A stretch of 64,000 bases of DNA from Burkholderiales bacterium (GCA_021732385.1 JAKFVA010000025.1:1-64000), one strand, 5' to 3'; positions 11,281-21,225 are shown, numbered from the stretch's first letter. Translations and numbers: made by a program. The notes: generated by a model from the letters alone, not told the origin.

Positions 11281-11355
11281 TGGTGCCGATTGTCGGATTT
11301 GAACTGACGACCTACCGCTTACAAGGCGGTTGCTCTACCCCTGAGCTAAATCGGC
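11281..11355 (-). tRNA. tRNA-Thr (anticodon TGT)
   Basis: On the minus strand the sequence folds as a cloverleaf: acceptor GCCGATT/AATCGGC, D arm GCTC-AGGGGTA-GAGC, anticodon stem ACCGC/GCGGT around loop CTTGTAA (anticodon TGT, threonine ACA/ACN), 5-nt variable loop, T arm with loop TTCAAAT, and an encoded ACCA end at 11284-11281. The T stem GTCAG/CCGAC has one A-C mismatch at its fourth pair. It sits 24 bases after the sspB stop on the same strand, so it may be processed from the sspAB transcript. Confidence 0.93.
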
Positions 11356-11379
11356 GCAAACTGCATTTTACAAGCGTGC

Positions 11380-11973
11380 TTATTTGATACGTTTTAGTTT
11401 AGCCCGTCCGCCTTTGGAGCCGCTGGCGTTGCTGGGTGTGTCGGGCGCACTGGGGGGCGCGGCATCGGACGCACTTGCTGCGCCGCCGTTGGCAACAACG
11501 GCTGGGCCGTCGGGTGTGGACGGCTCCTGCGGGCCGCCCGCCGAGGAAACCAGTTGCACCAGGCGGCCTTCAGGGCGGGGCGTGGCAGGCTTTGCCACAC
11601 TGCTCAGCAAGGCCGGGCGCTGTGCCTCATCCGCAGGGGCAGCAGCCGGGGGCGCAGGCTGCGGGAAGGCCATGCCCTGGCCGTTTTCTCGCGCGTAGAT
11701 GGCAATCACACGGCCAATCGGCACCAGCACCTCATGTGCCTTGCCTGAGAAGCGCGCCTTGAATTCAATGAATTCGTTGCCCAGTTTGAGCGCGCTGGTG
11801 GCGTCAAAGCTGATGTTGAGCACAATCTCGCCGTTTTTTACGTATTCACGCGGCACGTGGGTGGTTTCGTCAACCAGCACAGCCACATAGGGCGTCAGGC
11901 CGTTGTCGGTACACCACTCGTACAGCGCCCGGATTAAATACGGGCGAGTAGAGGTTGACTCAGAGGCGTTCAT
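11380..11973 (-). CDS. sspB: ClpXP protease specificity-enhancing factor SspB
   Basis: An adaptor that tethers ssrA-tagged proteins from stalled ribosomes to ClpX for degradation. It has 197 residues. The folded substrate-binding domain covers about residues 8-105 (RPYLIRALYEWCTDNGLTPY, VLNISFDATSALKLG, then VPIGRVIAIYARENGQG). A long Ala/Pro-rich flexible linker follows, ending in the basic GGRAKLKRIK tail, which fits the known ClpX-docking tail of SspB. It is downstream of sspA on the same strand. The 122-base gap between them is mostly a family B repeat. The start MNASESTSTRPYLIRAL at 11973 fits the family. Confidence 0.95.
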   Translation of the reverse strand: MNASESTSTRPYLIRALYEWCTDNGLTPYVAVLVDETTHVPREYVKNGEIVLNISFDATSALKLGNEFIEFKARFSGKAHEVLVPIGRVIAIYARENGQGMAFPQPAPPAAAPADEAQRPALLSSVAKPATPRPEGRLVQLVSSAGGPQEPSTPDGPAVVANGGAASASDAAPPSAPDTPSNASGSKGGRAKLKRIK

Positions 11974-12020
11974 TGCAAGCAGTTAGCAGCGGGCAAGCGT
12001 GGGGGCGATGGTTTCGCCGC

Positions 12021-12092
12021 CGGGCCGCCCCAAGGCGAAACGCGCCCCCTCGGGTGGCAGCGCATTACACGCAGTGAAAAGCGTGGGGGCCA
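12021..12092 (-). repeat. Repeat family B copy between sspA and sspB
   Basis: A GC-rich block that reads, in gene sense, GGCCCCCACGCTT...CACTGCGTGTA...CGAGGGGGCGCG. It begins 3 bases after the sspA stop. The same block, with about the same order of motifs, follows the murA stop at 39600-39666. The CCACCCGAGGGGGC part can form a hairpin. I know similar intergenic sequences from Comamonadaceae genomes. Confidence 0.6.
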
Positions 12093-12095
12093 CAT

Positions 12096-12707
12096 TCATT
12101 TGCGCATGACCTTCTCGGACGGCGTCAACGCCTCGATATAGGCCGGGCGCGAGAAAATGCGTTCGGCGTATTTCAGCAGCGGTGCGGCATTTTTTGACAG
12201 GTCGATGCCGTAATAGTCCAGGCGCCAGAGCAGCGGCGCAATCGCCACGTCGAGCATGGAAAAATTGTCGCCCAGCATAAACTTGTTTTTCAGGAACACG
12301 GGGGCCAGTTGCGTCAGGCGGTCACGGATGTGGTTGCGCGATTTTTCCAGCGTTTTCTCGTTGCCCTTGGCAGCACGCGACTCCATCGTGCTGACATGCA
12401 CAAACAGCTCTTTCTCAAAATTGAGCAGAAACAGGCGCACACGGGCACGGTCGACCGGATCGCCGGGCATCAGTTGCGGGTGCGGAAAGCGCTCGTCGAT
12501 GTACTCATTAATGATGTTGGACTCGTACAGAATCAAATCGCGCTCGACCAGAATGGGCACCTGGCCATACGGATTCATCACGCTGATGTCCTCGGGCTTG
12601 TTGTACAAGTCCACATCGCGGATTTCAAAGTCCATGCCTTTTTCAAACAGCACGAAACGGCAGCGGTGGGAAAACGGGCAGGTGGTGCCTGAGTACAAGA
12701 CCATCAT
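12096..12707 (-). CDS. sspA: Stringent starvation protein A (GST-fold, RNA polymerase-associated)
   Basis: A glutathione-S-transferase-fold protein that binds RNA polymerase and alters transcription under starvation and acid stress; it lacks GST activity in characterised members. It has 203 residues. The thioredoxin-like N-terminal domain reads MVLYSGTTCPFSHRCRFVL, then VDLYNKPEDISVMNPYGQVP and the YESNIINEYIDERFPHPQLM motif. The helical C-terminal domain includes FSMLDVAIAPLLWRLDYYGI. Two adjacent ATGs (12707, 12704) are possible. It lies between petC and sspB, the standard petABC-sspAB arrangement. A terminator in front separates it from petC, so it probably has its own promoter. Confidence 0.96.
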   Translation of the reverse strand: MMVLYSGTTCPFSHRCRFVLFEKGMDFEIRDVDLYNKPEDISVMNPYGQVPILVERDLILYESNIINEYIDERFPHPQLMPGDPVDRARVRLFLLNFEKELFVHVSTMESRAAKGNEKTLEKSRNHIRDRLTQLAPVFLKNKFMLGDNFSMLDVAIAPLLWRLDYYGIDLSKNAAPLLKYAERIFSRPAYIEALTPSEKVMRK

Positions 12708-12720
12708 GGTGGGAGGCTCC

Positions 12721-12795
12721 TAAAAATTAAAAGAGTGGGCGCCATCCGGTTGTCTGGCAAACCCACTCTGCGCAGCCTCAGGCAAACAGCCTGAG
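12721..12795 (-). terminator. Terminator region after petC
   Basis: On the minus strand two hairpins follow the petC stop. The first is CTCAGGC/GCCTGAG (12777-12783 with 12789-12795). The second is AGAGTGGG/CCCACTCT (12732-12739 with 12762-12769), with a 22-nt loop, followed by TTTAATTTTT. The second looks like a working rho-independent terminator of petABC. Confidence 0.75.
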
Positions 12796-12800
12796 ACTAA

Positions 12801-13586
12801 TTATTTGATGTCTTTCCAGAACGCGGCATTCAGGCGCCACGCCAAAAAGCTGAACACGCCCAGAAATAACAACACCCAGACGCCCACACGCACGCGGGTG
12901 TTTTGCACTGGCTCAGACATCCACTGCATGAAACTGACCAAATCACCAATGGATTCGTCGTACTGCTGCGGCGTCATGGTGCCGGGGGTAATCTGCTTCC
13001 AGCCCTTGAAAACCTTGACATCCTGACCGTGGTCTTGCTTGGTTTCAAAGATCGGCTCACGGCTGCCCTGCAATTGCCACAACACATGCGGCATGCCTAC
13101 ATCGGGAAAAGCCAGGTTGTTCCAGCCACTGGGTTTGGTCGGGTCGGGGTAGTAGGTGCGCAAATACGTGTAGAGGTAGTCGGCACCGGGCCCCGCATGG
13201 CTGGAGCGCGAGCGAGCGACCAAAGTCAGATCGGGCGGATTGGCACCAAACCACTCATTGGCTTCCTTGGGGTTGATGCTGGCTTTCATTTGCTCGCCAA
13301 CCTTCTCGGTAGTGAACAGCAGGTTGTCCTTGATGTCTTGTGCCGACAAGCCGATATCTTGCAGACGGTTGTAGCGCATGTAGGCCGCCGAGTGGCAGCT
13401 CAGGCAGTAGTTGACAAACAGCTTGGCACCGTTTTGCAGGGCCACCAGGTCATTGGTCTTGTTGGGTGCCTTGTCCCAGGCAATACTGGAGCCGCCAGCC
13501 GCGAGAGCTGGAGAAAAAATACCCGCCGACAAGGCCAACAGGAATGCAGCGAGCAGCTGACTGCCGTGGTTTTTAAGTATGTTCAT
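12801..13586 (-). CDS. petC: Cytochrome c1 of the bc1 complex
   Basis: The haem c subunit of ubiquinol-cytochrome c reductase, passing electrons from the Rieske centre to soluble cytochrome c in the periplasm. It has 261 residues. A signal peptide occupies about residues 1-30 (LLAAFLLALSAGIFSPALA). The haem motif C61-LS-C64-H65 follows, the axial Met region lies near FPDVGMPHVLWQLQG, and a C-terminal anchor helix reads VWVLLFLGVFSFLAWRLNAA. The ATG at 13586 is preferred over the upstream TTG because it begins the signal peptide directly. It is the last gene of petABC, 30 bases after petB. Confidence 0.97.
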   Translation of the reverse strand: MNILKNHGSQLLAAFLLALSAGIFSPALAAGGSSIAWDKAPNKTNDLVALQNGAKLFVNYCLSCHSAAYMRYNRLQDIGLSAQDIKDNLLFTTEKVGEQMKASINPKEANEWFGANPPDLTLVARSRSSHAGPGADYLYTYLRTYYPDPTKPSGWNNLAFPDVGMPHVLWQLQGSREPIFETKQDHGQDVKVFKGWKQITPGTMTPQQYDESIGDLVSFMQWMSEPVQNTRVRVGVWVLLFLGVFSFLAWRLNAAFWKDIK

Positions 13587-13616
13587 GGTCAATGAATCTG
13601 GCGTCAAATCGGGATA

Positions 13617-15017
13617 TCAGTGGGCTGCAAAGGTTACACGCGTGGGCACGGGTTTGAATTCGCCCATGCGGCTCCACACTGGCATCAGCATGAAAAAGCC
13701 GAAGTAAAACAGGGTGCCGATTTGCGAGATGCGCTCCCCCACTGCTGATGGTGGCAACACGCCCAGATACCCCAGCACAAAGAAGTTCAGCACAAAAATG
13801 GCATACAGCCATTTGTGCCAGCCCGGCCGGTAACGAATCGACTTGACGGGGCTGTAATCGAGCCAGGGCAAGGCAAACAAGATCATGGTTGAGCCGCCCA
13901 TGACCACCACGCCCCAGAACTTGGCATCAAAAATCAGCATGGCAGCCGCAGTGGCCACGGCGACAACGGCAATTACTGCCTTGAAGATTTGCGGCATGCG
14001 CACCTTAAACACCAACGCCGCGGCCCCAGCCAGCACGCAGGCCACCAGCACGTACATCATTTCACTGGTAATGGCACGCAGCATGGAATAAAACGGCGTG
14101 AAGTACCAGACCGGCGCAATGTGCGGCGGTGTCTTGAGCGGGTCAGCAGGGATGAAATTGTTGTATTCCAGGAAGTAGCCGCCCAGCGCCGGGGAGAAAA
14201 AGATGACCGCAGTAAAAGCCATCAGGAAGACGCTGACACCCATGATGTCGTGCACCGTGTAGTAAGGGTGAAAGGGGATGCCGTCAAGCGGCAGGCCGTC
14301 TGCGCCCTTGGTGGCCTTGATTTCAACGCCGTCGGGGTTGTTGGAGCCCACCTCATGCAAGGCAATGATGTGCGCCGCCACCAGACCCAGCAGCACCAGC
14401 GGCACCGCAATCACGTGGAAGCTGAAAAAGCGGTTGAGCGTGGCGTCGCCAATCACGAAGTCGCCACGAATCAAGAGCGCCAAGTCGGGGCCAATAAAAG
14501 GAATGGCGGCAAACAGGTTCACGATCACCTGCGCGCCCCAGTAGCTCATCTGACCCCAAGGCAGCAGATAGCCCATGAAGGCCTCAGCCATCAAGCACAG
14601 GAAAATGGCGCAGCCAAAGACCCAGATCAGCTCACGCGGTTTGCGGTAGCTGCCGTACATGAGGCCACGGAACATGTGCAGGTAAACCACCACAAAGAAG
14701 GCCGACGCGCCGGTGGAGTGCATGTAGCGCACCAGCCAGCCCCAGGGTACGTCGCGCATGATGTATTCCACCGAGGCAAACGCCAATGCGGCATCGGGCT
14801 TGTAGTGCATTACCAAAAAGATGCCGGTGACGATTTGAATCACCAACACCAACAGCGCCAGCGAGCCAAAAAAGTACCAGAAGTTGAAGTTTTTTGGCGC
14901 GTAGTATTCGGCCAGGTGCTCGTTGTAGAGCTTGGTGGCCGGAAAACGGTTGTCGACCCAGTTGAGCAGCTTGTCTTGCAGCGGGGCGTTAGGAGAGATT
15001 TCTTTGAATTCAGCCAT
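13617..15017 (-). CDS. petB: Cytochrome b of the bc1 complex
   Basis: The membrane core of ubiquinol-cytochrome c reductase, with two b haems and the Qo and Qi quinone sites. It has 466 residues and is a full-length single-chain cytochrome b. Visible features: haem-ligand helices with MHSTGASAFFVVVYLHMFRG and FFSFHVIAVPLVLLGLVAAH, the Qo-site PDWY-like segment present here as APVWYFTPFYSMLRA (the family's usual PEWY is replaced by PVWY), and about eight to nine hydrophobic helices. It overlaps no neighbour and lies 83 bases after petA, 30 before petC. Confidence 0.98.
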   Translation of the reverse strand: MAEFKEISPNAPLQDKLLNWVDNRFPATKLYNEHLAEYYAPKNFNFWYFFGSLALLVLVIQIVTGIFLVMHYKPDAALAFASVEYIMRDVPWGWLVRYMHSTGASAFFVVVYLHMFRGLMYGSYRKPRELIWVFGCAIFLCLMAEAFMGYLLPWGQMSYWGAQVIVNLFAAIPFIGPDLALLIRGDFVIGDATLNRFFSFHVIAVPLVLLGLVAAHIIALHEVGSNNPDGVEIKATKGADGLPLDGIPFHPYYTVHDIMGVSVFLMAFTAVIFFSPALGGYFLEYNNFIPADPLKTPPHIAPVWYFTPFYSMLRAITSEMMYVLVACVLAGAAALVFKVRMPQIFKAVIAVVAVATAAAMLIFDAKFWGVVVMGGSTMILFALPWLDYSPVKSIRYRPGWHKWLYAIFVLNFFVLGYLGVLPPSAVGERISQIGTLFYFGFFMLMPVWSRMGEFKPVPTRVTFAAH

Positions 15018-15100
15018 GGCAGGTTCAGTTCAGGACGATTGGGGGCAGTGCTGAAGCGGCGGTGCCGCTCAAGCCAGTCCCGCTGGGGCTAGGCGCGGAT

Positions 15101-15706
15101 TTAAGCTTTTTTGTCTTCACCGATGAGCAGCTTGGTGTCAGACAAATACATGTGCGGAGGCACTTCAAGGTTGTCGGGCGCAGGCTTGTTCTTGTAGACG
15201 CGGCCCGCAAAGTCAAACGTGGAGCCGTGGCAGGGGCACAGGAAGCCGCCTTGCCAGTCGTCGGGCAGCGAAGGCTGGGCACCGGGCTGAAATTTATCAA
15301 CCGGCGAGCAACCCAGGTGCGAGCAGATGCCCACGGCAACGAATACCTCGGGCTTGATCGAGCGGCCCTCGTTGCGGGCGTATTCGGGGGTGAGCTCGCC
15401 AGGGTTGCGCTTGGACTCAGGATCAGCAGACAGGGCTGCCGTGGCCTTGAGGGTGGCCAGTTGCTCGGGCGTGCGGCGCACGATCCAAACCGGCTTGCCA
15501 CGCCACTCAACGGTGATTTTCTCGCCTGGCTTGATGCCAGCAATGTCCACCTCAACAGCGGCACCAGCGGCCTTGGCGCGCTCGGATGGCGCAAAACTGC
15601 TGACAAAGGGCACAGCCACTGCGGCGCCACCTAGGGCACCGGCGCAACCCGAGGCAATTAGCCAGGTGCGTTTGCTGTTGTCTAAGGGGGTCGGGCTCAT
15701 TGGCAT
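15101..15706 (-). CDS. petA: Rieske iron-sulfur subunit of the bc1 complex
   Basis: The 2Fe-2S subunit that takes the first electron from ubiquinol at the Qo site. It has 201 residues. The N-terminal membrane anchor is preceded by a twin-arginine-like SKRTWLIA (Lys-Arg instead of Arg-Arg), a known export route for Rieske proteins; tatABC lies in this window. The cluster-binding boxes are C128-x-H130-x2-C133 and C157-P-C159-H160. Ligands are C128, H130, C157 and H160, and C133-C159 form the disulfide. It is the first gene of petABC; its promoter should lie in 15707-15869, shared with divergent mscL. Confidence 0.97.
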   Translation of the reverse strand: MPMSPTPLDNSKRTWLIASGCAGALGGAAVAVPFVSSFAPSERAKAAGAAVEVDIAGIKPGEKITVEWRGKPVWIVRRTPEQLATLKATAALSADPESKRNPGELTPEYARNEGRSIKPEVFVAVGICSHLGCSPVDKFQPGAQPSLPDDWQGGFLCPCHGSTFDFAGRVYKNKPAPDNLEVPPHMYLSDTKLLIGEDKKA

Positions 15707-15869
15707 CCTAGGGCTCTTGTCAGGTGGTTTTTTGACTGGTTAACCACTGATTGTAGCCGAGGGTTAATACCCGATTCAAGCTGTGGCACTGCCTGCGTGC
15801 TTGGCAACGGGGGCTTGACAGCGCCTGCCGCGCGGCAATACTGCCCCTTGTTCAAAACAAGGGGAAAAC

Positions 15870-16304
15870 ATGGGCATGGCACAGGAGTTCAAAGAGTTTG
15901 CTGTCAAGGGCAATGTGGTGGACCTGGCAGTTGGCGTCATTATTGGCGCGGCTTTTTCAAAAATAGTGGACTCGTTGGTGGGTGACCTGATCATGCCGTT
16001 GGTGGGCCGGGTATTTGGCCAGCTGGATTTCTCTAGCCTGTTCATCGTGCTGGCCCAAGTACCGCCGAACACGGCGCTGACGCTGGATGCCCTGAAAAAA
16101 GCTGGTGTGCCGGTGTTTGCCTACGGCAATTTCATTACCGTGGCGGTGAACTTCATTATTCTGGCCTTCATCATTTTTCTGATGGTCAAGCAGATCAACC
16201 GTTTGAAAAAAGAGGCTGCGCCCGCGCCCACCGCTCCCGCACCGGCTGCGCCAGCCGAAGATGTGCTGCTGCTGCGCGAGATCCGCGACAGCCTGAAAAA
16301 GTAG
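15870..16304 (+). CDS. mscL: Large-conductance mechanosensitive channel
   Basis: A pentameric inner-membrane emergency valve that opens on hypo-osmotic shock. It has 144 residues. The first helix carries the highly conserved [20 protein letters not shown], followed by [11 protein letters not shown] periplasmic loop and second helix ([20 protein letters not shown]) follow. The cytoplasmic end has a Pro/Ala-rich linker and a helical bundle [12 protein letters not shown]. The ATG at 15870 gives [18 protein letters not shown] 15876 is also possible. It is divergent from petA and convergent with pdxA. Confidence 0.97.
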   Translation: MGMAQEFKEFAVKGNVVDLAVGVIIGAAFSKIVDSLVGDLIMPLVGRVFGQLDFSSLFIVLAQVPPNTALTLDALKKAGVPVFAYGNFITVAVNFIILAFIIFLMVKQINRLKKEAAPAPTAPAPAAPAEDVLLLREIRDSLKK

Positions 16305-16313
16305 CATCCGTAT

Positions 16314-16334
16314 GGCGTGCTTCTGGCGCACGCC
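16314..16334 (+). terminator. Hairpin between convergent mscL and pdxA
   Basis: GGCGTGC (16314-16320) and GCACGCC (16328-16334) pair over a 7-nt loop and touch the pdxA stop codon. There is no T-run; it is possibly a weak bidirectional end signal. Confidence 0.3.
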
Positions 16335-17416
16335 TAGCCTGCCAGCTGCCGCGCCAGGCGCACAGCAGCAATTAGGCTGGCGGCATCGGCTCTACCAGAC
16401 CCGGCAATATCAAAGGCGGTGCCGTGGTCCGGGCTGGTGCGCACCAGCCGCCAGGGGCGCGGGGTGCTGCCTTGCAGGCCCAGCGTGACGTTGACGCCCT
16501 GCTCCACGCCCAGGTATTTCACCGGTATCAGGCCCTGGTCGTGGTACATGGCCACCACCACATCAAACTCACCGCGCGCCTGGCCGGGGCGCTGGCGTGC
16601 GCGCATGAACACCGTATCGGGTGCCAACGGGCCATGCGCATCCAGGCCAAGCGCACGGGCAGCGGCCACGGCGGGTGCGATGTGTTCAATTTCCTCGCGG
16701 CCAAACAGGCCGCCCTCACCGGCATGCGGATTCAAGCCGGCCACCGCTATGCGCGGCGCGCGGCCCAGCAGGCCAAGCAAGGCGGCGTGGGTAATTTGCA
16801 GGGTTTGCAGCAGGCTGGCCTGCGACAGCGAGGCAATCGCCTCGCGCAGCGGCAGGTGGATGCTGACCAGCACGGTTTTCAGCTCGTCGTTGGCCAGCAT
16901 CATGCGCACTGGCAAGTCTGCCACGCGCATGCCGCCAAAAGCCGCTGCCTCGGCTTGCAGCAGCTCGGTGTGGCCGGGAAAAACCTCACCGGCGGCGGCC
17001 AACGCCGCCTTGTGCAGCGGCGCAGTCACCAATGCGGCCAGTTCGCCACGCAAGGCCGCCTGTGCGGCCCAGCGCACGCATTGCGCAGCCGCCTGCCCGG
17101 CCGCAGCGCTGACCTGGCCATACGCCGGCGGGGTGCTCAAAGGCACGACTTGCAGCAGCGCAACGCAGCGTGGCGGCACCTGAGCCAAATCGGCCACACT
17201 GTCCAGCACAGCCACGGGCAAAGGCAGGCAGCCTGGCCCGCTTACGGCTTGCGCCGCGCGCCGCAGTGTGGCGGCGTCACCCGCCACAAAGCAGCCGCGC
17301 AGCACCTCGGGCGCATCGCGGAATGCCTTGGCAATGGTCTCGGGGCCGATGCCCGCGGCATCACCCTGGGTGATGGCAATCGGCAAACCCGCTGCCGGGT
17401 GGCTGTTGGCACTCAT
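16334..17416 (-). CDS. pdxA: 4-hydroxythreonine-4-phosphate dehydrogenase
   Basis: Oxidises 4-phosphohydroxy-L-threonine in the DXP-dependent pathway to pyridoxal 5'-phosphate; NAD-dependent and requires a divalent metal. It has 360 residues. Landmarks: ITQGDAAGIGPE at 14-25, the metal-site segment with GHTELLQAEA, GLNPHAGEGGLFGREE, VFMRARQRPGQ, and VAMYHDQGLIPVKYLG with the conserved HDQG. It overlaps the preceding NIF3-like gene by ATGA at 17413-17416, so translation is probably coupled. It converges with mscL. Confidence 0.96.
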   Translation of the reverse strand: MSANSHPAAGLPIAITQGDAAGIGPETIAKAFRDAPEVLRGCFVAGDAATLRRAAQAVSGPGCLPLPVAVLDSVADLAQVPPRCVALLQVVPLSTPPAYGQVSAAAGQAAAQCVRWAAQAALRGELAALVTAPLHKAALAAAGEVFPGHTELLQAEAAAFGGMRVADLPVRMMLANDELKTVLVSIHLPLREAIASLSQASLLQTLQITHAALLGLLGRAPRIAVAGLNPHAGEGGLFGREEIEHIAPAVAAARALGLDAHGPLAPDTVFMRARQRPGQARGEFDVVVAMYHDQGLIPVKYLGVEQGVNVTLGLQGSTPRPWRLVRTSPDHGTAFDIAGSGRADAASLIAAVRLARQLAG

Positions 17417-18183
17417 GCCGGGTTGTCCACCTCTATGAATTCATGCACCAGCCCCAGCTGCTGCGCCACCTGCGCTGCTACGGCGGGCGCGCCATAGCGT
17501 TCGGTGGCGTGGTGGCCGCAGGCAAAGAACGCCACACCGGTTTCGCGCGCAATGTGGGCCTGCGGCTCGGAAATTTCCCCGGTGATGAAGGCGTCGGCCC
17601 CGGCGGCAATGGCGGCCTCAAAATAGCCTTGCGCGCCGCCGGTGCACCACGCTATTTTTTTTATAGCTTTACCTGCACGGCCCACCTGAACTACAGGCCG
17701 TTTCAGTGTTTTTTCCAGATGCGCAGCCAGTGCTGGCGCATCGGCAAACATACCCAGGCCCATGAAGCCCAATTGCTGCTCGCCAAAGCGGTGCGGCGCG
17801 CCTTGCAGCACCTCAAAGCCCAGTTGCAGACCCAGTTGCGCGTTGTTGCCCAGCGTGGGGTGGGCGTCCAGCGGCAGGTGGTAGGCCAGCAGGTTGATGT
17901 CGTGCGCCAGCAAAAGCGCCAGGCGCTGCTTCATCCAGCCCACAATCGGGCCGTTGTTGCGCCCGTCCCAGCCACGCCAGAACAGCCCGTGGTGCACAAA
18001 AATCGCGTCAGCCTGCGCTGCCACAGCGGCTTCAATCAAGGCCAGACTGGCCGTGACGCCCGAGACGATTTTGCGTACCTGCGGTTTGCCCTCCACCTGT
18101 AGGCCATTGGGGCCGTAGTCTTTGAAGCGCGCGGGCTCCAGCAGTGCGTCGCAGGCGGCAAGCAGGCGTTGGCTATCGGTCAT
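17413..18183 (-). CDS. NIF3-like dinuclear metal-centre protein (YbgI family)
   Basis: A 256-residue member of the NIF3/YbgI family, hexameric proteins with a dinuclear metal site; related to GTP cyclohydrolase I type 2 and of unsettled function. The metal-binding motifs are the His pair in AIFVHHGLFWRG, DAHPTLGNNAQLG in the middle, and the C-terminal FFACGHHATERYG with the second metal cluster. The N-terminus carries DYGPNGLQVEG, conserved in the family. It starts at 18183 and overlaps pdxA by 4 bases. The divergent neighbour is a DegS-like protease, with about 157 bases between starts. Confidence 0.92.
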   Translation of the reverse strand: MTDSQRLLAACDALLEPARFKDYGPNGLQVEGKPQVRKIVSGVTASLALIEAAVAAQADAIFVHHGLFWRGWDGRNNGPIVGWMKQRLALLLAHDINLLAYHLPLDAHPTLGNNAQLGLQLGFEVLQGAPHRFGEQQLGFMGLGMFADAPALAAHLEKTLKRPVVQVGRAGKAIKKIAWCTGGAQGYFEAAIAAGADAFITGEISEPQAHIARETGVAFFACGHHATERYGAPAVAAQVAQQLGLVHEFIEVDNPA

Positions 18184-18340
18184 GCGAGTGGCTCCAGACG
18201 GGTTGAACAGCCCGGCTTGAACGGGCTTTCGCCATTGTGTGCCAATTCAAACTGGCGCAAGGCAGGTGCAGCTGTGCAAACGCTGCGCAAAGCCCGCGTC
18301 GCCCACACAGGAAATGGTGCAGTTCGTGGACAATTGCGCC

Positions 18341-19531
<1,191 letters not shown>

Positions 19532-19546
19532 GCGGGTGAAAGCGGG

Positions 19547-20347
19547 TCAAGGCGTCTTGATCTCAGCCTCAGGCGGTGCCTGGGTGTGCTTGATAAACAA
19601 ACCCGCCGCCCAGATGCCAATTTCATACAAGATGCACATGGGAATGGCCAGCGCCAGCTGCGAGACCACATCGGGCGGGGTAACGATGGCGGCAATCACA
19701 AACGCCAGCACGATGAAATAGCTGCGAAATTCCTTGAGTTTTTGAATGCTCACAATGTTCATGCGGGCCAGCACAATCACCACAATCGGCACCTCAAACG
19801 CCATGCCAAAGGCCAAAAACATGCTGAGCACAAAGTTCAGGTAAGCCTCAATATCGGGCGCGGCGGTAATGCTCTTGGGCGCAAAACTCTGGATAAAGCT
19901 AAACACCTGGCCAAACACAAAGAAATAGCAAAACGCCACACCAATAAAAAACAGCAAGGTGCTCGACAGCACCAGCGGCATCACCAGCTTTTTCTCGTGG
20001 GTGTACAGGCCAGGAGCAACAAACGCCCACAACTGGTACAGCACCACGGGCAGCGCCAGCATGAAGGCGGCCATCAGCAAAATCTTCAGCGGTACCAGAA
20101 ACGGCGAAATCACCGAGGTGGCAATCAGCGTTGCGCCCTTGGGCAGCGTGGCCACCAGCGGTGCGGCCAAGATGTCGTAGAGCGCGCCGGGGCCGGGGTA
20201 GATACCCAACGCAATGCCGGCCACGCCCACCGCAATAAAGGCGTAAATCAGTCGATCGCGCAGCTCCATCAGGTGCTGGACAAAAGGCTGCTCTGAGCCA
20301 GCCAGCTCGTCTTTGACAGACTCGTCTTTGGTTTTGGAATCGGACAT
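19547..20347 (-). CDS. tatC: Twin-arginine translocase subunit TatC
   Basis: The polytopic core and signal-peptide receptor of the Tat system, which exports folded proteins. It has 266 residues and six transmembrane helices. Conserved features are the N-terminal FVQHLMELRDRLIYAF, the periplasmic FLVPLKILLMAAF, YQLWAFVAPGLYTHEKK, and the fourth-helix region with FGMAFEVPIVV. It is the last gene of the tatABC cluster, 85 bases after tatB, and is convergent with the DegS-like gene, 15 bases apart. The Rieske protein of this window is a likely client. Confidence 0.97.
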   Translation of the reverse strand: MSDSKTKDESVKDELAGSEQPFVQHLMELRDRLIYAFIAVGVAGIALGIYPGPGALYDILAAPLVATLPKGATLIATSVISPFLVPLKILLMAAFMLALPVVLYQLWAFVAPGLYTHEKKLVMPLVLSSTLLFFIGVAFCYFFVFGQVFSFIQSFAPKSITAAPDIEAYLNFVLSMFLAFGMAFEVPIVVIVLARMNIVSIQKLKEFRSYFIVLAFVIAAIVTPPDVVSQLALAIPMCILYEIGIWAAGLFIKHTQAPPEAEIKTP

Positions 20348-20432
20348 GAGGGGAATGTTATGCGATGCGCCAGCGCCCTTTTACTGCGCCTGGGCTGCGC
20401 GGCTGGCTGGGCGTGGGGGTGATGGGCGTGGT

Positions 20433-20948
20433 TTAGCGGCTGGCACCCAGCGCCGCGGGGCGGGGCCGAAACCGCGCGACCCGCGCCGCGCCCGACAGCG
20501 CTTTGGTGCGCACACCGGCGCGCGCCTTGTACCAGTGCGGCACAGCGCCTTGCTTGAGCCGCCATTTCTTGCCGGGGTTTTTGTATTCGATCGGCGGGGT
20601 TTGCAGCGGCGGGCCGGGGGAATAGTCGTTGCCGCTGGCAGCGCTGCCGTCGCTGCTGGGGCTGTCGAGCTTGGTGGCGTCTTGCCATTGCTTGTCAAAG
20701 TCGCTGGCGCTGGTGTGGATGGTGTTTTGCACCTCGCTGGCCGCGCCTTCCACCGTTTCCTTCATTTTCTTCAGCTCTTCCAGCTCAATCGAGCGGCTGA
20801 CTTCGGATTTGACATCAGCGATATAGCGCTGCGCCTTGCCCAGCAATGTGCCCATGGTGCGCGCCAGGCGCGGCAGCTTCTCGGGGCCAATCACGATCAG
20901 CGCCACGGCACCGATCATGGCGAGCTTGGAGATGCCAATGTCAATCAT
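20433..20948 (-). CDS. tatB: Twin-arginine translocase subunit TatB
   Basis: Partner of TatC in signal-peptide recognition. It has 171 residues. A short N-terminal transmembrane helix ([20 protein letters not shown]) ends in the hinge [10 protein letters not shown], followed by an amphipathic helix with [19 protein letters not shown] and a long, poorly conserved, basic and proline-rich C-terminus. The Glu in the GPEKLP motif separates TatB from TatA. It lies 25 bases after tatA. Confidence 0.95.
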   Translation of the reverse strand: MIDIGISKLAMIGAVALIVIGPEKLPRLARTMGTLLGKAQRYIADVKSEVSRSIELEELKKMKETVEGAASEVQNTIHTSASDFDKQWQDATKLDSPSSDGSAASGNDYSPGPPLQTPPIEYKNPGKKWRLKQGAVPHWYKARAGVRTKALSGAARVARFRPRPAALGASR

Positions 20949-20973
20949 GGGGCGCGTTCACGCGGCGGTGGGC

Positions 20974-21225
20974 TCAGGCTTTTTCTTTGGCCTGCACGTC
21001 AATGGTGGCGCCCTTTTCAACGGCCGCAGCCGCGGTGGTCACCTGGCTGGGTGCGGCAACGGGCTTGTCGTCAGCCGCGGCTGCGCCTGCGTCCTTGACG
21101 CCGTCTTTGAAGCCTTTAACTGCCCCGCCCAGGTCAGCGCCAATGTTCTTGAGCTTCTTGGTGCCAAACACCATCACCACAATCAGCAGAACAATTAGCC
21201 AATGCCAAATTGAAAATGAACCCAT
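20974..21225 (-). CDS. tatA: Twin-arginine translocase subunit TatA
   Basis: The pore-forming or membrane-thinning subunit that oligomerises on TatBC. It has 83 residues: one membrane helix ([20 protein letters not shown]), the [15 protein letters not shown] hinge and amphipathic helix, then a charged Ala-rich tail. An AAGGAGAT-like ribosome-binding site precedes the ATG at 21225. It is the first gene of tatABC, about 100 bases after the HIT gene. Confidence 0.96.
   Translation of the reverse strand: MGSFSIWHWLIVLLIVVMVFGTKKLKNIGADLGGAVKGFKDGVKDAGAAAADDKPVAAPSQVTTAAAAVEKGATIDVQAKEKA

Noticed and set aside
13989-15092. A 367-codon plus-strand frame
   Set aside because: Antisense to petB; composition (His, Gln, Arg, Val) and lack of any motif mark it as a shadow.
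17641-17690. A stretch resembling family A ends (GCTATTTTTTTTATAGC and CTGCACGG)
   Set aside because: It is coding sequence of the NIF3-like gene, the resemblance is short, and no paired opposite end is present.
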